Below, in pieces: positions 53,545-62,396 of a DNA stretch of 64,000 bases (positions within the stretch are counted from its first letter, which is position 1; each line of letters starts with the position of its first letter). The stretch is from Chlorobium sp. (GTDB lineage: Bacteria > Bacteroidota > Chlorobiia > Chlorobiales > Chlorobiaceae). The DNA lies in contig SZXW01000002.1 in the NCBI GenBank assembly GCA_005862285.1, positions 1-64,000 of the forward strand, given 5' to 3'. The notes under the pieces are model-generated. The model made no database searches, had not been told where the DNA came from, and was given only the letters and a program-made list of their open reading frames with translations. The position numbers and the translations under genes are program-made.

Positions 53545-54543
53545 ATGCAGCACGCAGTTGAACTCGAAGCGCTTGGGGAGCAGATAGCATCGGCATCCCG
53601 GTTTATCGAAAAAGCGCAGGAACAGCTTTCCCGAAAGATTATCGGTCAGCACGATGTCGTCCAGCGGATTTTCATAGCACTTCTCGTAAATGGCCACATC
53701 CTTCTCGAAGGTGTGCCCGGTCTTGCCAAAACACTGATCATCAGGACTTTCGCGGCAGCGATGAACCTGAAATTCCAGCGTATCCAGTTTACCCCGGACA
53801 TGCTGCCGGCCGACCTTATCGGCACCATGATCTACAATCCCAAGGATATGGAATTCTATCCCCGGAAAGGGCCGGTTTTCGCGAATGTCATCCTTGCCGA
53901 CGAGATCAACCGTTCTCCTGCCAAAGTCCAGTCCGCGCTGCTCGAAGCGATGCAGGAACATCAGGTCACCATCGGCAGTCAGACGTTTCCCTTGCAGGAG
54001 CCGTTTCTCGTCCTGGCAACCCAGAACCCTGTCGAGCACGAAGGGACCTACATTCTCCCTGAAGCGCAGGTTGACCGGTTCATGATGAAAGTCCTGGTTG
54101 ATTACCCCTCCTACGAAGAGGAACTCGAGATCATGCTCCAGTCGGCCACAACCGGCCCGGATAAGGCGGTTTCCGCGGTCGTTCAGCCGGAAGATATTTT
54201 CAGGGCAAGGGAACTTATCGACCGCATCTACGTCGATCAGAGAGTTCAGCGCTATATTGTCGATCTTGTTTTTGCAAGCAGAAAACCCGCGCAGTACGGC
54301 ATGGCTTCGCTCGAATCGATGATTGAATACGGAGCGTCTCCCAGGGCATCGATATTCATGCTTCTGGCTTCGAAAGCCCACGCGTTTTTACAGAGAAGAG
54401 CGTACATAACACCCGAGGATGTCAAGGCCATAGCTTACGATACACTCCGCCACCGTATCAGGCCGGGCTACGAGGCGGAAGCCGACAACATCCAGTCTGA
54501 CGATATTATCCGTCAGATTCTTCAGCATGTTCAGGTGCCGTAA
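53545..54543 (+). CDS. moxR: MoxR-family AAA+ ATPase
   Basis: 332-residue MoxR AAA+ protein. Walker A VPGLAKTLIIRTF is preceded by HILLEG; Walker B is VILADEINRSPAKVQSALLE; sensor 1 is VLATQNPVEHEGTYILPEAQ; sensor 2 lies in the C-terminal lid (YGASPRASIFMLLASKAHAF). The Walker A reads GVPGLAKT, normal for MoxR. MoxR proteins act as chaperone-like remodelers with VWA partners, here DUF58, BatA and BatB. ATG 53545 follows GGAGGAGAAGG. It is the first gene of the Bat operon. Confidence 0.92.
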   Translation: MQHAVELEALGEQIASASRFIEKAQEQLSRKIIGQHDVVQRIFIALLVNGHILLEGVPGLAKTLIIRTFAAAMNLKFQRIQFTPDMLPADLIGTMIYNPKDMEFYPRKGPVFANVILADEINRSPAKVQSALLEAMQEHQVTIGSQTFPLQEPFLVLATQNPVEHEGTYILPEAQVDRFMMKVLVDYPSYEEELEIMLQSATTGPDKAVSAVVQPEDIFRARELIDRIYVDQRVQRYIVDLVFASRKPAQYGMASLESMIEYGASPRASIFMLLASKAHAFLQRRAYITPEDVKAIAYDTLRHRIRPGYEAEADNIQSDDIIRQILQHVQVP

Positions 54544-54629
54544 AGGAATCTTTTCCTGAAAAGAACCCTGACAATCCGGATTTGCCGGCAGGGAATGCCC
54601 TTCAGGGCAATTAAGGAATGGAGAGTGGT

Positions 54630-55520
54630 ATGGAAAAAAATGAATCGTACCTGAAAGAGGTTCAGAAAATCATAAGGCGCGTCGAAATCCGTTCAAAACG
54701 GATGGCCAGCGAGCTTTTCAGCGGAGAATACCACTCGTCATTCAAGGGTAAAGGTATCGAGTTCAGCAATGTCCGGGAATACCAGTACGGTGACGATGTC
54801 CGGGCTATCGACTGGAACACCTCGGCCCGAAAACATGAATTGTACGTAAAGCTCTTCACCGAAGAGCGTGAACGGACGCTTCTGCTTGTTGTCGACGGAT
54901 CTGCTTCAATGCTTTTCGGCAGCCAGGTCCGCCTGAAAAAGGAGCTTGCCCTTGAATTGTGTGCCGTTCTCGCCTTCAGCGCTATCCAGAACAACGATAA
55001 AGTCGGGCTTCTCGTCTTCACGGACCGTGTCGAAACCTATATCGCTCCACGGAAAGGACGTCAGCACGTTCTTGTCATTCTCGAAGAGCTGTTCCGTATC
55101 AATCCCCAGAGCCGGAAAACCGACATCGATGCGGCGCTGCGCTTTATCCGGTATACCCTGAAAAAGCATGCCATTATTTTTCTGCTCACCGATCTCGTCG
55201 ATACAGAATACGAGAAGGGGATGAAGCAGCTCAATACCCGGCACGATTTTGTGCTTGTGCATATCAGCGATCCGCTCGACAAAGCCCTTCCGCTCAGCGC
55301 ACTGATCGATCTCGAAGAACCGGAAACCGGATTGCGGATCACAATTGATGCCGGAAGTTCAAAACAAATAGAACGGTACCGCGAGGAACAGGCGAAACAT
55401 TTTGAAGAGCTCCGGCAGAAGCTTCGCCGGATGCGGATCGATACGGTTTTTCTTGATACGGACCGTTCCTTTATCAGCGACCTGAACTCCTTTTTCCGGT
55501 ACCGTGAAAGGAAAGTCTGA
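54630..55520 (+). CDS. DUF58 protein with VWA-like fold
   Basis: 296-residue DUF58 protein. The family box is GEYHSSFKGKGIEFSNVREY, YGDDVRAIDWNTSARKHELY and VKLFTEERERTLLLVVDGSA followed by SMLFGS, a MIDAS-like Asp-Gly-Ser-Ala-Ser in place of DxSxS. Cytoplasmic, no membrane helix. A long frame starts at 54618, but GGAG at 54620-54623 points to ATG 54630. DUF58 proteins pair with MoxR and probably bind it. Confidence 0.9.
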   Translation: MEKNESYLKEVQKIIRRVEIRSKRMASELFSGEYHSSFKGKGIEFSNVREYQYGDDVRAIDWNTSARKHELYVKLFTEERERTLLLVVDGSASMLFGSQVRLKKELALELCAVLAFSAIQNNDKVGLLVFTDRVETYIAPRKGRQHVLVILEELFRINPQSRKTDIDAALRFIRYTLKKHAIIFLLTDLVDTEYEKGMKQLNTRHDFVLVHISDPLDKALPLSALIDLEEPETGLRITIDAGSSKQIERYREEQAKHFEELRQKLRRMRIDTVFLDTDRSFISDLNSFFRYRERKV

Positions 55521-55521
55521 T

Positions 55522-56469
55522 ATGACACCTGCCGGATTGATCATAAGTCTTGTGCTTATCGTTCTGTCCGTCCTTGCTCCGGCAGTTTCAGGAAGCCTCC
55601 GTGCTGACACGGGAGAGGCCTACCCCGGGGTGACGGTCAGCCTGAAGCCCGATACCGTACTGGTCGGAGACCGCGTGTTCCTTTCTGTCAGAGTGTCGCA
55701 CCGTGAGAGTGAAACTGTGGCCATCGAAGGCATAGACAGCGTTTCTGTAAATCCTTCGGTGCTGATCGGCCGTAAGGAAAGTTCTTCAAAGCCCTTGCCC
55801 GGTGCCGGCAGTGAGCGTTTCGATTACGAGCTTGCCGTATTCGGCAGCGGAAGGCAGGCCGTTCCTCCTTTTACCGTGGTGCTGCGCGACGGCGCGGGCG
55901 CTGTTACGAAACGGGTGCCGTTCAGGTCTGCGAATTCTGTTTATATCAAGGCATTGACCGATTCAACCATGCACGATCTCAGGCCGATCAGGCCCCCGCA
56001 GAGGCCGTCGATGCCCCTGAGCGTGCTGTTTCCTTTTCTGCTCTCGGTTTTTGGTGTTGCACTGCTTGTGCTGCTGCTGCTTTTCATCCTGAAGCGTTCT
56101 GTGCGCAAGAGTGCTGAAAGGGTCGATCCCGGGCAGGTGGCCCAGCGCAAGCTCAGGAAACTCGGATCGAGGCTTTCCGGCGGCATGCCACCGCATGAAT
56201 GCTATGAAGAGCTCAGCAACATCATGCGCGCTTATCTTGAGAACCACTACCGTATCAGGGCGCTCGAGGCCGTTACGCAGGAAATCGAACGGGACCTGAA
56301 AAAGCTCGGCGTTTCAGGCCTCGAAAATATCATGAATTTGCTCAGGCAGGCCGACCTCGTGAAATTCGCCGACAGCCGTCCGGACCTTGATGAGTCCCGG
56401 CAGTCGCTGCAGAAAGCCGAGGAGGTTGTCCGTACGTCACATCTTGAAAAAAGAGAACAAATGCAATAA
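55522..56469 (+). CDS. BatD-like/DUF4381-like membrane protein
   Basis: 315 residues: signal helix (LIISLVLIVLSVLAPAVSG), an Ig-like extracytoplasmic domain similar to BatD (VSLKPDTVLVGDRVFLSVRV, GSGRQAVPPFTVVLRDG), one membrane helix (~170-195) and a cytoplasmic helical tail (ECYEELSNIMRAYLENHYRI) of DUF4381 type. It takes the slot between the DUF58 and BatA genes and may be a second, short BatD. ATG 55522 is 1 nt after the previous stop with GAAAGGAAAG upstream. Confidence 0.72.
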   Translation: MTPAGLIISLVLIVLSVLAPAVSGSLRADTGEAYPGVTVSLKPDTVLVGDRVFLSVRVSHRESETVAIEGIDSVSVNPSVLIGRKESSSKPLPGAGSERFDYELAVFGSGRQAVPPFTVVLRDGAGAVTKRVPFRSANSVYIKALTDSTMHDLRPIRPPQRPSMPLSVLFPFLLSVFGVALLVLLLLFILKRSVRKSAERVDPGQVAQRKLRKLGSRLSGGMPPHECYEELSNIMRAYLENHYRIRALEAVTQEIERDLKKLGVSGLENIMNLLRQADLVKFADSRPDLDESRQSLQKAEEVVRTSHLEKREQMQ

Positions 56470-57462
56470 ATGCAGGAATGGCTGTCGCACATACCAACGA
56501 TTGATTTGGACGAGCCTTTGTGGCTGCTGCTGCTGCCCGTGCTGCTGCTTGCATTTTTCTACGTCCGGTGGCGCCAGAAGAAAGGAAATTCTCCCGTCAT
56601 GCTTTTCCCCGGTCTCGAAAAGCTGCGCGCCGCAGGGTTCGAGGCAGGCCTGTTTGTCCGGACGTTGCCGCGATGGCTGAGATGGGCTTCGCTGGTGATT
56701 ATGGTTTTTGCGCTTGCCGGACCGCGTATCATCTATCGCCAGACGGAGGCCGAATCGAATGGCATCGATATCATGCTGGCACTTGACATTTCCGAATCGA
56801 TGTTGCAGAAGGATTTTTCCGGAGAAAGCCGGCTCGATGCGGCAAAAGAAGTTACCCGGAAATTTGTGCTTCGCCGGACGAACGACCGGATCGGCCTGGT
56901 TGTTTTCCGGGGAAAAGGGTATACCCAGTGCCCGCTGACACTTGATCATGAAGTGCTCGCCATGCTGCTTGACCGTGTTTCACCGAGAGTCATCCAGGAT
57001 GACGGCACCGCGATAGGGACGGCGATTCTCATTGCGCTCAACCGGCTCAGGGTCTCGGATTCTGCACAGAGGGTGATCATACTCGTGACCGACGGTGAAA
57101 ACAATACGGGCGAAGTCTGGCCTTCAACCGCAGCGGAACTCGCTGCCCATAACGGCGTAAGGATTTATACGGTAAATGCGGCGAAGCCCGTAGCCGGAGA
57201 TACGGCACCGGTTCACAGGGTAACGGATGACGAAACCCTTCAGGCAATCGCACGGATGACCGGCGGTGGCTACTACAGGGCGGAGGACCCGGGAGCGCTG
57301 CAGAAAACCATAGCGGCGATAGACCAGCTTGAAAAGAAAAGATATTCCGGGCACCTGGTCGAACGCCATACAAGTATGTTTTTTCAGCTCGTTTTTTCAT
57401 CGCTCGCGCTGCTCATTCTTGATGTCCTGTTATCGAACACCCGGCTTCTGAGGATTCCGTAA
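56470..57462 (+). CDS. batA: BatA-like VWA membrane protein
   Basis: 330-residue protein: two N-terminal helices (LWLLLLPVLLLAFFYVRW and WLRWASLVIMVFALAG), a von Willebrand A domain with intact MIDAS (LALDISESMLQKDF, then DDGTAIGTAIL and LVTDGENNTGEVW), and a C-terminal helix (FFQLVFSSLALLILDVLL). The VWA domain should bind Mg2+ and protein ligands at the membrane, working with MoxR. It begins right at the stop of the previous gene. Confidence 0.88.
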   Translation: MQEWLSHIPTIDLDEPLWLLLLPVLLLAFFYVRWRQKKGNSPVMLFPGLEKLRAAGFEAGLFVRTLPRWLRWASLVIMVFALAGPRIIYRQTEAESNGIDIMLALDISESMLQKDFSGESRLDAAKEVTRKFVLRRTNDRIGLVVFRGKGYTQCPLTLDHEVLAMLLDRVSPRVIQDDGTAIGTAILIALNRLRVSDSAQRVIILVTDGENNTGEVWPSTAAELAAHNGVRIYTVNAAKPVAGDTAPVHRVTDDETLQAIARMTGGGYYRAEDPGALQKTIAAIDQLEKKRYSGHLVERHTSMFFQLVFSSLALLILDVLLSNTRLLRIP

Positions 57463-57526
57463 ATGATGAAGCCGTTGCACATTACAATTCTGCCTCCTTG
57501 CGGAATTTCAAAACGGAATCGTTCCT

Positions 57527-58546
57527 ATGTGTTTTGAATGGCCTGAAAATATCGGTTTTCTCATGCTGCTGATTCCCCTTGCCGTGGTGCTTGGATACGG
57601 GGTGATAAGGCAGATGAATGTAAGAGAAGAGGTTATCTCTGAGGTTCTCGCCGATAGCATGATGCCGTTTGTATCGTTCAGGGTCCTGGTTGTCAAGAGA
57701 ATCATGCTTTTTTTTGCAATTGGCCTAGCGTTGTTCGCCCTGACGGGTCCGAGGCTCTGCAACGGAAACAAGCCGGTTCTGCGAAAAGGTGTCGATATCG
57801 TCTTCATGCTCGATGTTTCAAGGAGCATGACGGCCCGTGATGTGCCTCCCGACCGCCTCAGCCAGGCGAAATTCGAAATATCCCGGATCAGTCATGATGT
57901 GCGGGGCGGAAGAAGATCGATCATTCTCTTTGCGGCCGAACCTCTCGTGCAGTGCCCGCTCACTTCTGACAGGGAGGCATTCGACGCCCTGCTCGGCATG
58001 GCGTCTCCTGAGCTTATCGAACAGCAGGGCACCGTTTTCCGCTCTGCGTTCGAAATGGCAGGCTCTCTTCTCGAACCAGCCACGGAAAAAAAGTTAGCCG
58101 AACACACGAAAGGTGAGAAAATCGTAGTTCTGCTGAGCGACGGAGAGGATCATTCCGGCGGATTCATAACCGAAGCGGAGCGTCTGAAGAAAAAGGGTGT
58201 GCGCTTTTTTGTCGCAGGAGTAGGCACAACTTCTCCGGCTGTCATTCCTGCGGGACCGGGAGCGGATATCAAAAAGGACGAAAACGGCCGGCCGGTAACA
58301 ACGAGTTTCAACCCCGAATCACTTCGTTCAATTGCTGCGTCAACAGGCGGAACCTATTACCGCAGTACCTCCGAGCGTCAGGTCAATCACGATATCGCTG
58401 CGGCAATCAACCGGATTGCAGCGACCTCACAGTGGGTTATGGAACCGTCCGACACCAGGCCCCTCGATCGCTACGTGCTCGCGGCAGCCTTCCTGCTGCT
58501 TTTTGCCGAGACCCTGACCGGCAGGGGATGGCGGGCGAAACAATAA
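57527..58546 (+). CDS. batB: BatB-like VWA membrane protein
   Basis: 339-residue paralogue of BatA: N-terminal helices (IGFLMLLIPLAVVLGYGVI, LFFAIGLALFALTGPRL), a VWA domain with MIDAS IVFMLDVSRSMTARDVPPDR, EQQGTVFRSAFEMA and LLSDGEDHSGGF, and a C-terminal helix (YVLAAAFLLLFAETLTG). It completes the BatA/BatB pair. A small gap of 64 nt separates it from batA and 13 nt from the next gene. Confidence 0.88.
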   Translation: MCFEWPENIGFLMLLIPLAVVLGYGVIRQMNVREEVISEVLADSMMPFVSFRVLVVKRIMLFFAIGLALFALTGPRLCNGNKPVLRKGVDIVFMLDVSRSMTARDVPPDRLSQAKFEISRISHDVRGGRRSIILFAAEPLVQCPLTSDREAFDALLGMASPELIEQQGTVFRSAFEMAGSLLEPATEKKLAEHTKGEKIVVLLSDGEDHSGGFITEAERLKKKGVRFFVAGVGTTSPAVIPAGPGADIKKDENGRPVTTSFNPESLRSIAASTGGTYYRSTSERQVNHDIAAAINRIAATSQWVMEPSDTRPLDRYVLAAAFLLLFAETLTGRGWRAKQ

Positions 58547-58559
58547 AAATAGCCGAGAT

Positions 58560-59426
58560 ATGGAATTTCTGACACGCTCCATTGAAGAGCATTCATTGAT
58601 ATGGGTTGTCATATCAGCTGGATTCGGCGGAATAATCGGAGCACTCATCAAATTCATTTTCGAAACGGTCATAGCACTTCGTTACGAGCAGAGCATTTCT
58701 GCCGGGAAAATGCTGAGCCGTTACCGTTATCCCCTGCTTCGGACAGCCGATTCTCTCGATCGCCGTATCGAGAACATGATCCGGTTTGTCGACAGGCAAT
58801 GGTACGATGACAAGAAGGATGACTACTACCGGTTGAGCACCCTGTATCTTTTTGGCAGTTACCTTGGCTGGTCCAAAATTATAGAAGATGCTGCTTTTAT
58901 CGAGTATGTTTTATCTGATCGCAAAGCCCGTCAATTTTCTAAATGTTTCAACAGGGTTTTCAAGGCTTTGACCAATTTTGGATACTTTGCCCACATCGGC
59001 AAAAATGAGTTTACTGAACTTGAAGAAGCTTCTGTTCCACGTTTTGCATTGACCGCTATCGGGGAAATGATGATCAGAAAAACGCCGGAAGATGGAGACC
59101 GTTTGCCTGAGCTGCTTGGTTTCGTCGAGTTTACAAAAAAGCTGAACGAGTCTCCGGATTTCCAGAAATGGTTTCATTACCTTGAAGCTGCTATTCTGAC
59201 TGACCAGAAACAATCACTGACATCCGCCCGGTGGCATCGACTGCTTATCGTGGCTTCGATCATGCGCGCATTTGTCAGCTATCTTGACCCGAAGAAACGA
59301 CAGACGGCTCCACGGCAGATTGCCTACCTTGACCAGATGAATCCAAAGGTTGCGGAGGAGGTTGTCAAAGAGTTGAAGGAAATGAAGATGGAAAGCCTAA
59401 TCGTTCTGCCAGATCAGCAAAAATGA
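58560..59426 (+). CDS. Membrane-anchored protein of unknown function
   Basis: 288 residues: one N-terminal membrane helix (LIWVVISAGFGGIIGALIKF) followed by a long cytoplasmic, mostly helical domain rich in aromatic residues (YYRLSTLYLFGSYLGWSKII, WFHYLEAAILTDQKQSLTSA). No family recognised. It starts 13 nt after batB and may be co-transcribed, but nothing shows a Bat function. Its codon use shifts to more AT-rich runs (58870-58990), unlike the Bat genes. 59427-59643 holds nothing recognisable. Confidence 0.65.
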   Translation: MEFLTRSIEEHSLIWVVISAGFGGIIGALIKFIFETVIALRYEQSISAGKMLSRYRYPLLRTADSLDRRIENMIRFVDRQWYDDKKDDYYRLSTLYLFGSYLGWSKIIEDAAFIEYVLSDRKARQFSKCFNRVFKALTNFGYFAHIGKNEFTELEEASVPRFALTAIGEMMIRKTPEDGDRLPELLGFVEFTKKLNESPDFQKWFHYLEAAILTDQKQSLTSARWHRLLIVASIMRAFVSYLDPKKRQTAPRQIAYLDQMNPKVAEEVVKELKEMKMESLIVLPDQQK

Positions 59427-59643
59427 AGGGCCAAAACAGTCAGTTTCACAATGACATTCGTTTTCATAACGGCAATTTCAAGTCTGGCCGATTCAGTATA
59501 TCAGTATCAAGAAATAATTCCGCTTTACAGCACTCCATTTTCCTGGTCAGGGCCGCTGAGGATATTGCGGCAATTATTATTACATTTATCTTTTGAAATA
59601 ACTTGATGGTTCAGCTTTTTCAGTCGATAAAAACAACATTGCC

Positions 59644-59943
59644 ATGGAGCAGGAAAACACCGGTCAGAAAATCCTCGATCCTATCGAAAGGGCGAGACTC
59701 GGATTGAAGGTACTGAACATGTCGGCCCAGGAAGCCGAAGAAACGATCGATGCGTATGTCAGCCAGGGAAACTATGATCAGGCGAGCGTCGATTATTTCA
59801 AGGGCCAGATTGCGATCCAGAACCGCATCAAGGAGAAAGGCGCCGAACTTCTCGTCAGCGGGGCACAGATACTGAGGCTTGTCACTCTCGCATTCGCGAA
59901 AAACTTTACGAAAAATCAGCCGGGAGCTCCTTCCGAACAGTAA
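59644..59943 (+). CDS. Small helical protein of unknown function
   Basis: 99-residue, probably cytoplasmic protein, largely helical (ERARLGLKVLNMSAQEAEET, YVSQGNYDQASVDYFKGQIA, ILRLVTLAFAKNFTK). No known domain seen. A good frame with ordinary composition and a terminator 70 nt downstream support a real gene. An overlapping 89-codon frame (59879-60148) is judged spurious. Confidence 0.6.
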   Translation: MEQENTGQKILDPIERARLGLKVLNMSAQEAEETIDAYVSQGNYDQASVDYFKGQIAIQNRIKEKGAELLVSGAQILRLVTLAFAKNFTKNQPGAPSEQ

Positions 59944-60012
59944 AACCATCGGATTCCGGGGCGGTTTTTTTCTTTCCCGCATGATTCTACTGATCTCATC
60001 AAGAACGAATGG

Positions 60013-60043
60013 AAGCGGCAGCAGCAGAGTTGCCGCTTTTCTT
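60013..60043 (+). terminator. Rho-independent terminator upstream of clpB
   Basis: AAGCGGCA (60013-60020) pairs with TGCCGCTT (60031-60038), followed by TTCTTGCGTTTT, a broken T run. It separates the 99-residue gene from the ClpB half gene. Confidence 0.65.
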
Positions 60044-60232
60044 GCGTTTTATCCATGGCGGCTGCCGTCATGGCAGGCTTCTTTTTTTACATTTTTCACG
60101 GGACTGTTTCTTGTGCTGTTAACTTTTAATGCTCTTACATTGTTATAGATAGGCAGTTTACATGACCGCGTGCTACAGGTTTGCGGTTCAGAACCCTATG
60201 AAAAGAAAAAACAAAACATAATTACGACGATC

Positions 60233-61549
60233 ATGCAGTTCGATCCGAACAAATTCACCATAAAGGCGCAGGAGGCGCTGCAGGGAGCATCGACCCTTGC
60301 AGGCAGCCGTCAGCATCAGCAGATTGAGCCCGAGCATCTGCTCTATGTCATGCTCGAGGACAAAAGCAGCATTGCCGTCCAGATAGCGCAGAAACTCGAA
60401 GCACCGGTCGATACCCTCCATGCGGCGCTTGACCGCCAGATTGAGAGGCTCCCCAAGGTAACCGGCGCTTCGGCTACGGGACAGTACCTCTCCCAGAACC
60501 TCGGCAAGGTTTTCGATATGGCCCTGAAAGAGGCGGAAAATCTCAAGGACGAATATATCAGCTCGGAGCACCTGCTCATCGCATTGAGCGAAACAGGCAC
60601 TACCGTGGGGCGAATGCTGCAGGATGCGGGCATCAACCGCAATTCGATCCTCAAGGTGCTCGCAACCATCAGGGGATCGCAGAGGGTGACGAGCCAGAGT
60701 GCCGAAGAGACTTACAACTCACTGAAAAAATATTCACGAAACCTGAACGACCAGGCCCGTCAGGGCAAGCTCGACCCGGTAATAGGCCGTGACGAGGAGA
60801 TCCGCAGGGTACTGCAGATCCTGAGCCGCAGGACGAAAAACAATCCTGTGCTTATCGGCGATCCCGGCGTCGGTAAAACCGCGCTGGTCGAAGGCATTGC
60901 CCAGCGTATCGTGGCGGGTGACGTTCCCGAGAACCTCAAGAGCAAGCAGATAGCCGCGCTCGATATCGCACAGCTCGTAGCTGGCACCAAATTCAGGGGC
61001 GAGTTCGAGGAGCGCCTGAAAGCTGTGGTGAAGGAAGTCCAGTCTTCGGACGGCGAGGTCATTCTTTTCATCGACGAGATCCATCTGCTTGTCGGCGCGG
61101 GATCTGCCGAAGGCTCCATGGATGCGGCCAACATTCTGAAACCGGCCCTTGCAAGGGGTGAGCTCCGCTGTATCGGCGCCACGACACTCGACGAGTACCG
61201 CAAGCATATCGAGAAAGACGCCGCTCTCGAACGCAGGTTCCAGACCGTCCTGGTCGACCAGCCGAGCGTCGAGGATACGGTTTCGATCCTCAGGGGGCTG
61301 AAGGAGAAATATGAAATCCATCATGGCGTGCGCATCAAGGATGCTGCGCTTGTCGCCGCAGCGGAGCTTTCTAACCGCTATATCTCCGACAGGTTCCTTC
61401 CCGACAAGGCCATCGACCTTATCGACGAGGCATCATCGCGTCTGAGGCTCGAAATCGACAGCAGCCCGGAAGAGCTCGACCGCATCAACCGCGAAATCCG
61501 CCGCCTTGAAATCGAGCGCGAGGCCCTCAAGCGCGAGCTCGAAGCCTGA
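60233..61549 (+). CDS. clpB: N-terminal half of ClpB (N domain and first ATPase domain only)
   Basis: 438 residues, about half of a normal ClpB (about 860). Present: the Clp N domain ([35 protein letters not shown]), first AAA+ domain with Walker [21 protein letters not shown], Walker [36 protein letters not shown], and the start of the M domain ([20 protein letters not shown]). It then stops cleanly; no second ATPase domain follows in any frame. I recall Chlorobaculum tepidum having two half-length ClpB entries of about 440 residues, so a natural split is likely and a C-terminal half should exist elsewhere. ATG 60233 matches the family start. Confidence 0.9.
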   Translation: MQFDPNKFTIKAQEALQGASTLAGSRQHQQIEPEHLLYVMLEDKSSIAVQIAQKLEAPVDTLHAALDRQIERLPKVTGASATGQYLSQNLGKVFDMALKEAENLKDEYISSEHLLIALSETGTTVGRMLQDAGINRNSILKVLATIRGSQRVTSQSAEETYNSLKKYSRNLNDQARQGKLDPVIGRDEEIRRVLQILSRRTKNNPVLIGDPGVGKTALVEGIAQRIVAGDVPENLKSKQIAALDIAQLVAGTKFRGEFEERLKAVVKEVQSSDGEVILFIDEIHLLVGAGSAEGSMDAANILKPALARGELRCIGATTLDEYRKHIEKDAALERRFQTVLVDQPSVEDTVSILRGLKEKYEIHHGVRIKDAALVAAAELSNRYISDRFLPDKAIDLIDEASSRLRLEIDSSPEELDRINREIRRLEIEREALKRELEA

Positions 61550-61565
61550 CCATCCATTGGCCGTC

Positions 61566-61601
61566 ATGGCAGCAGGAGCCTTATAAAGCCCTTGCTGCCA
61601 T
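61566..61601 (+). terminator. Hairpin after the ClpB half gene
   Basis: ATGGCAGCA (61566-61574) pairs perfectly with TGCTGCCAT (61593-61601), and the inside (GGAGCCTTATAAAGCCCTT) is itself nearly palindromic. It begins 17 nt after the stop codon. No T run follows, so it may be a transcript-end structure, or an operator-like palindrome, rather than an intrinsic terminator. Confidence 0.45.
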
Positions 61602-61795
61602 GATCCGGCAGGAAAATGCAACGGCTCCATCAAACAGGATGACTGCTCACCGTTATCAAATTTTTTTGAAACAGGATCATCCATTCTTCAGGTATCTTCT
61701 GCATGATTTTCAGGTGAAAATCTTACATTCTAACTTGTAGATTATTGCAAGTTTACTATGGTTTGATTTTATTTAACCCACAAAAAAGCACGGCC

Positions 61796-62329
61796 ATGAT
61801 GAAGATGATGAAGATCGTTGTGCTGGCGTTTATGCTGGCAGGAGTTTTTGTAACGCGAGCTAATGCAGGATGGGACCCGGCGGATGCCAGCAAGGCAAAC
61901 AGCGCGGTCATATTTTTCAAGAATACAGGATCACTCGACCGTTTCTTCGAAAATGCCTACGGCTACGTTGTTTTTCCCAATGTGTACAAGGGCGGTTATA
62001 TACTGTTCGGCGGCGGGCATGGAAAAGGGTATGTCTATGAGCAGGGTGTGCTTGTGGGCCAGTCAAAAATAACCCAGCTCAATGTGGGCCCTCAGCTCGG
62101 CGGCCAGTCTTTTTCCGAAATCATATTTTTCAAGGACAAACCCGAGCTCGACAATTTCAAGAAAGGTCATTACGAGCTCAATGCCCAGGCAACGGCTATA
62201 GTCATCAAATCGGGGACGGCGACCAGTACCGATTACTCCCATGGTGTTGCTGTATTTATCAAGCCCAAGGCAGGTCTCATGGCGGAACTGACCGTAGGCG
62301 GCCAGAAGTTTTCCTACAAGCCTAACTGA
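61796..62329 (+). CDS. Exported SYLF (Ysc84-like) domain protein
   Basis: 177 residues with a signal peptide (VVLAFMLAGVFVTRANAG). The mature part is a SYLF/Ysc84-type domain: AYGYVVFPNVYKGGYILFGG, GHGKGYVYEQGVLVGQSKIT, QLNVGPQLGGQSFSEIIFFK. SYLF domains bind phosphoinositides in eukaryotes; bacterial versions sit in the periplasm with unknown ligand. Start at ATG 61796 chosen because it gives a normal signal peptide; further Met codons at 61799 and 61805 are possible. Not linked to any operon. Confidence 0.85.
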   Translation: MMKMMKIVVLAFMLAGVFVTRANAGWDPADASKANSAVIFFKNTGSLDRFFENAYGYVVFPNVYKGGYILFGGGHGKGYVYEQGVLVGQSKITQLNVGPQLGGQSFSEIIFFKDKPELDNFKKGHYELNAQATAIVIKSGTATSTDYSHGVAVFIKPKAGLMAELTVGGQKFSYKPN

Positions 62330-62396
62330 ACGTTGTTTTATGCAGATGCATGGTGCCGCCGGTCAATGGTTTTTATCAATACGTTAATTACTGTTA

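Noticed and set aside
59879-60148. 89-codon frame overlapping the 99-residue gene and the terminator
   Set aside because: Reads through a hairpin terminator and overlaps a better frame.
60233-61549. ClpB half as a simple sequencing frameshift
   Set aside because: No ClpB second-half sequence follows in any frame; the next gene is an unrelated SYLF protein.
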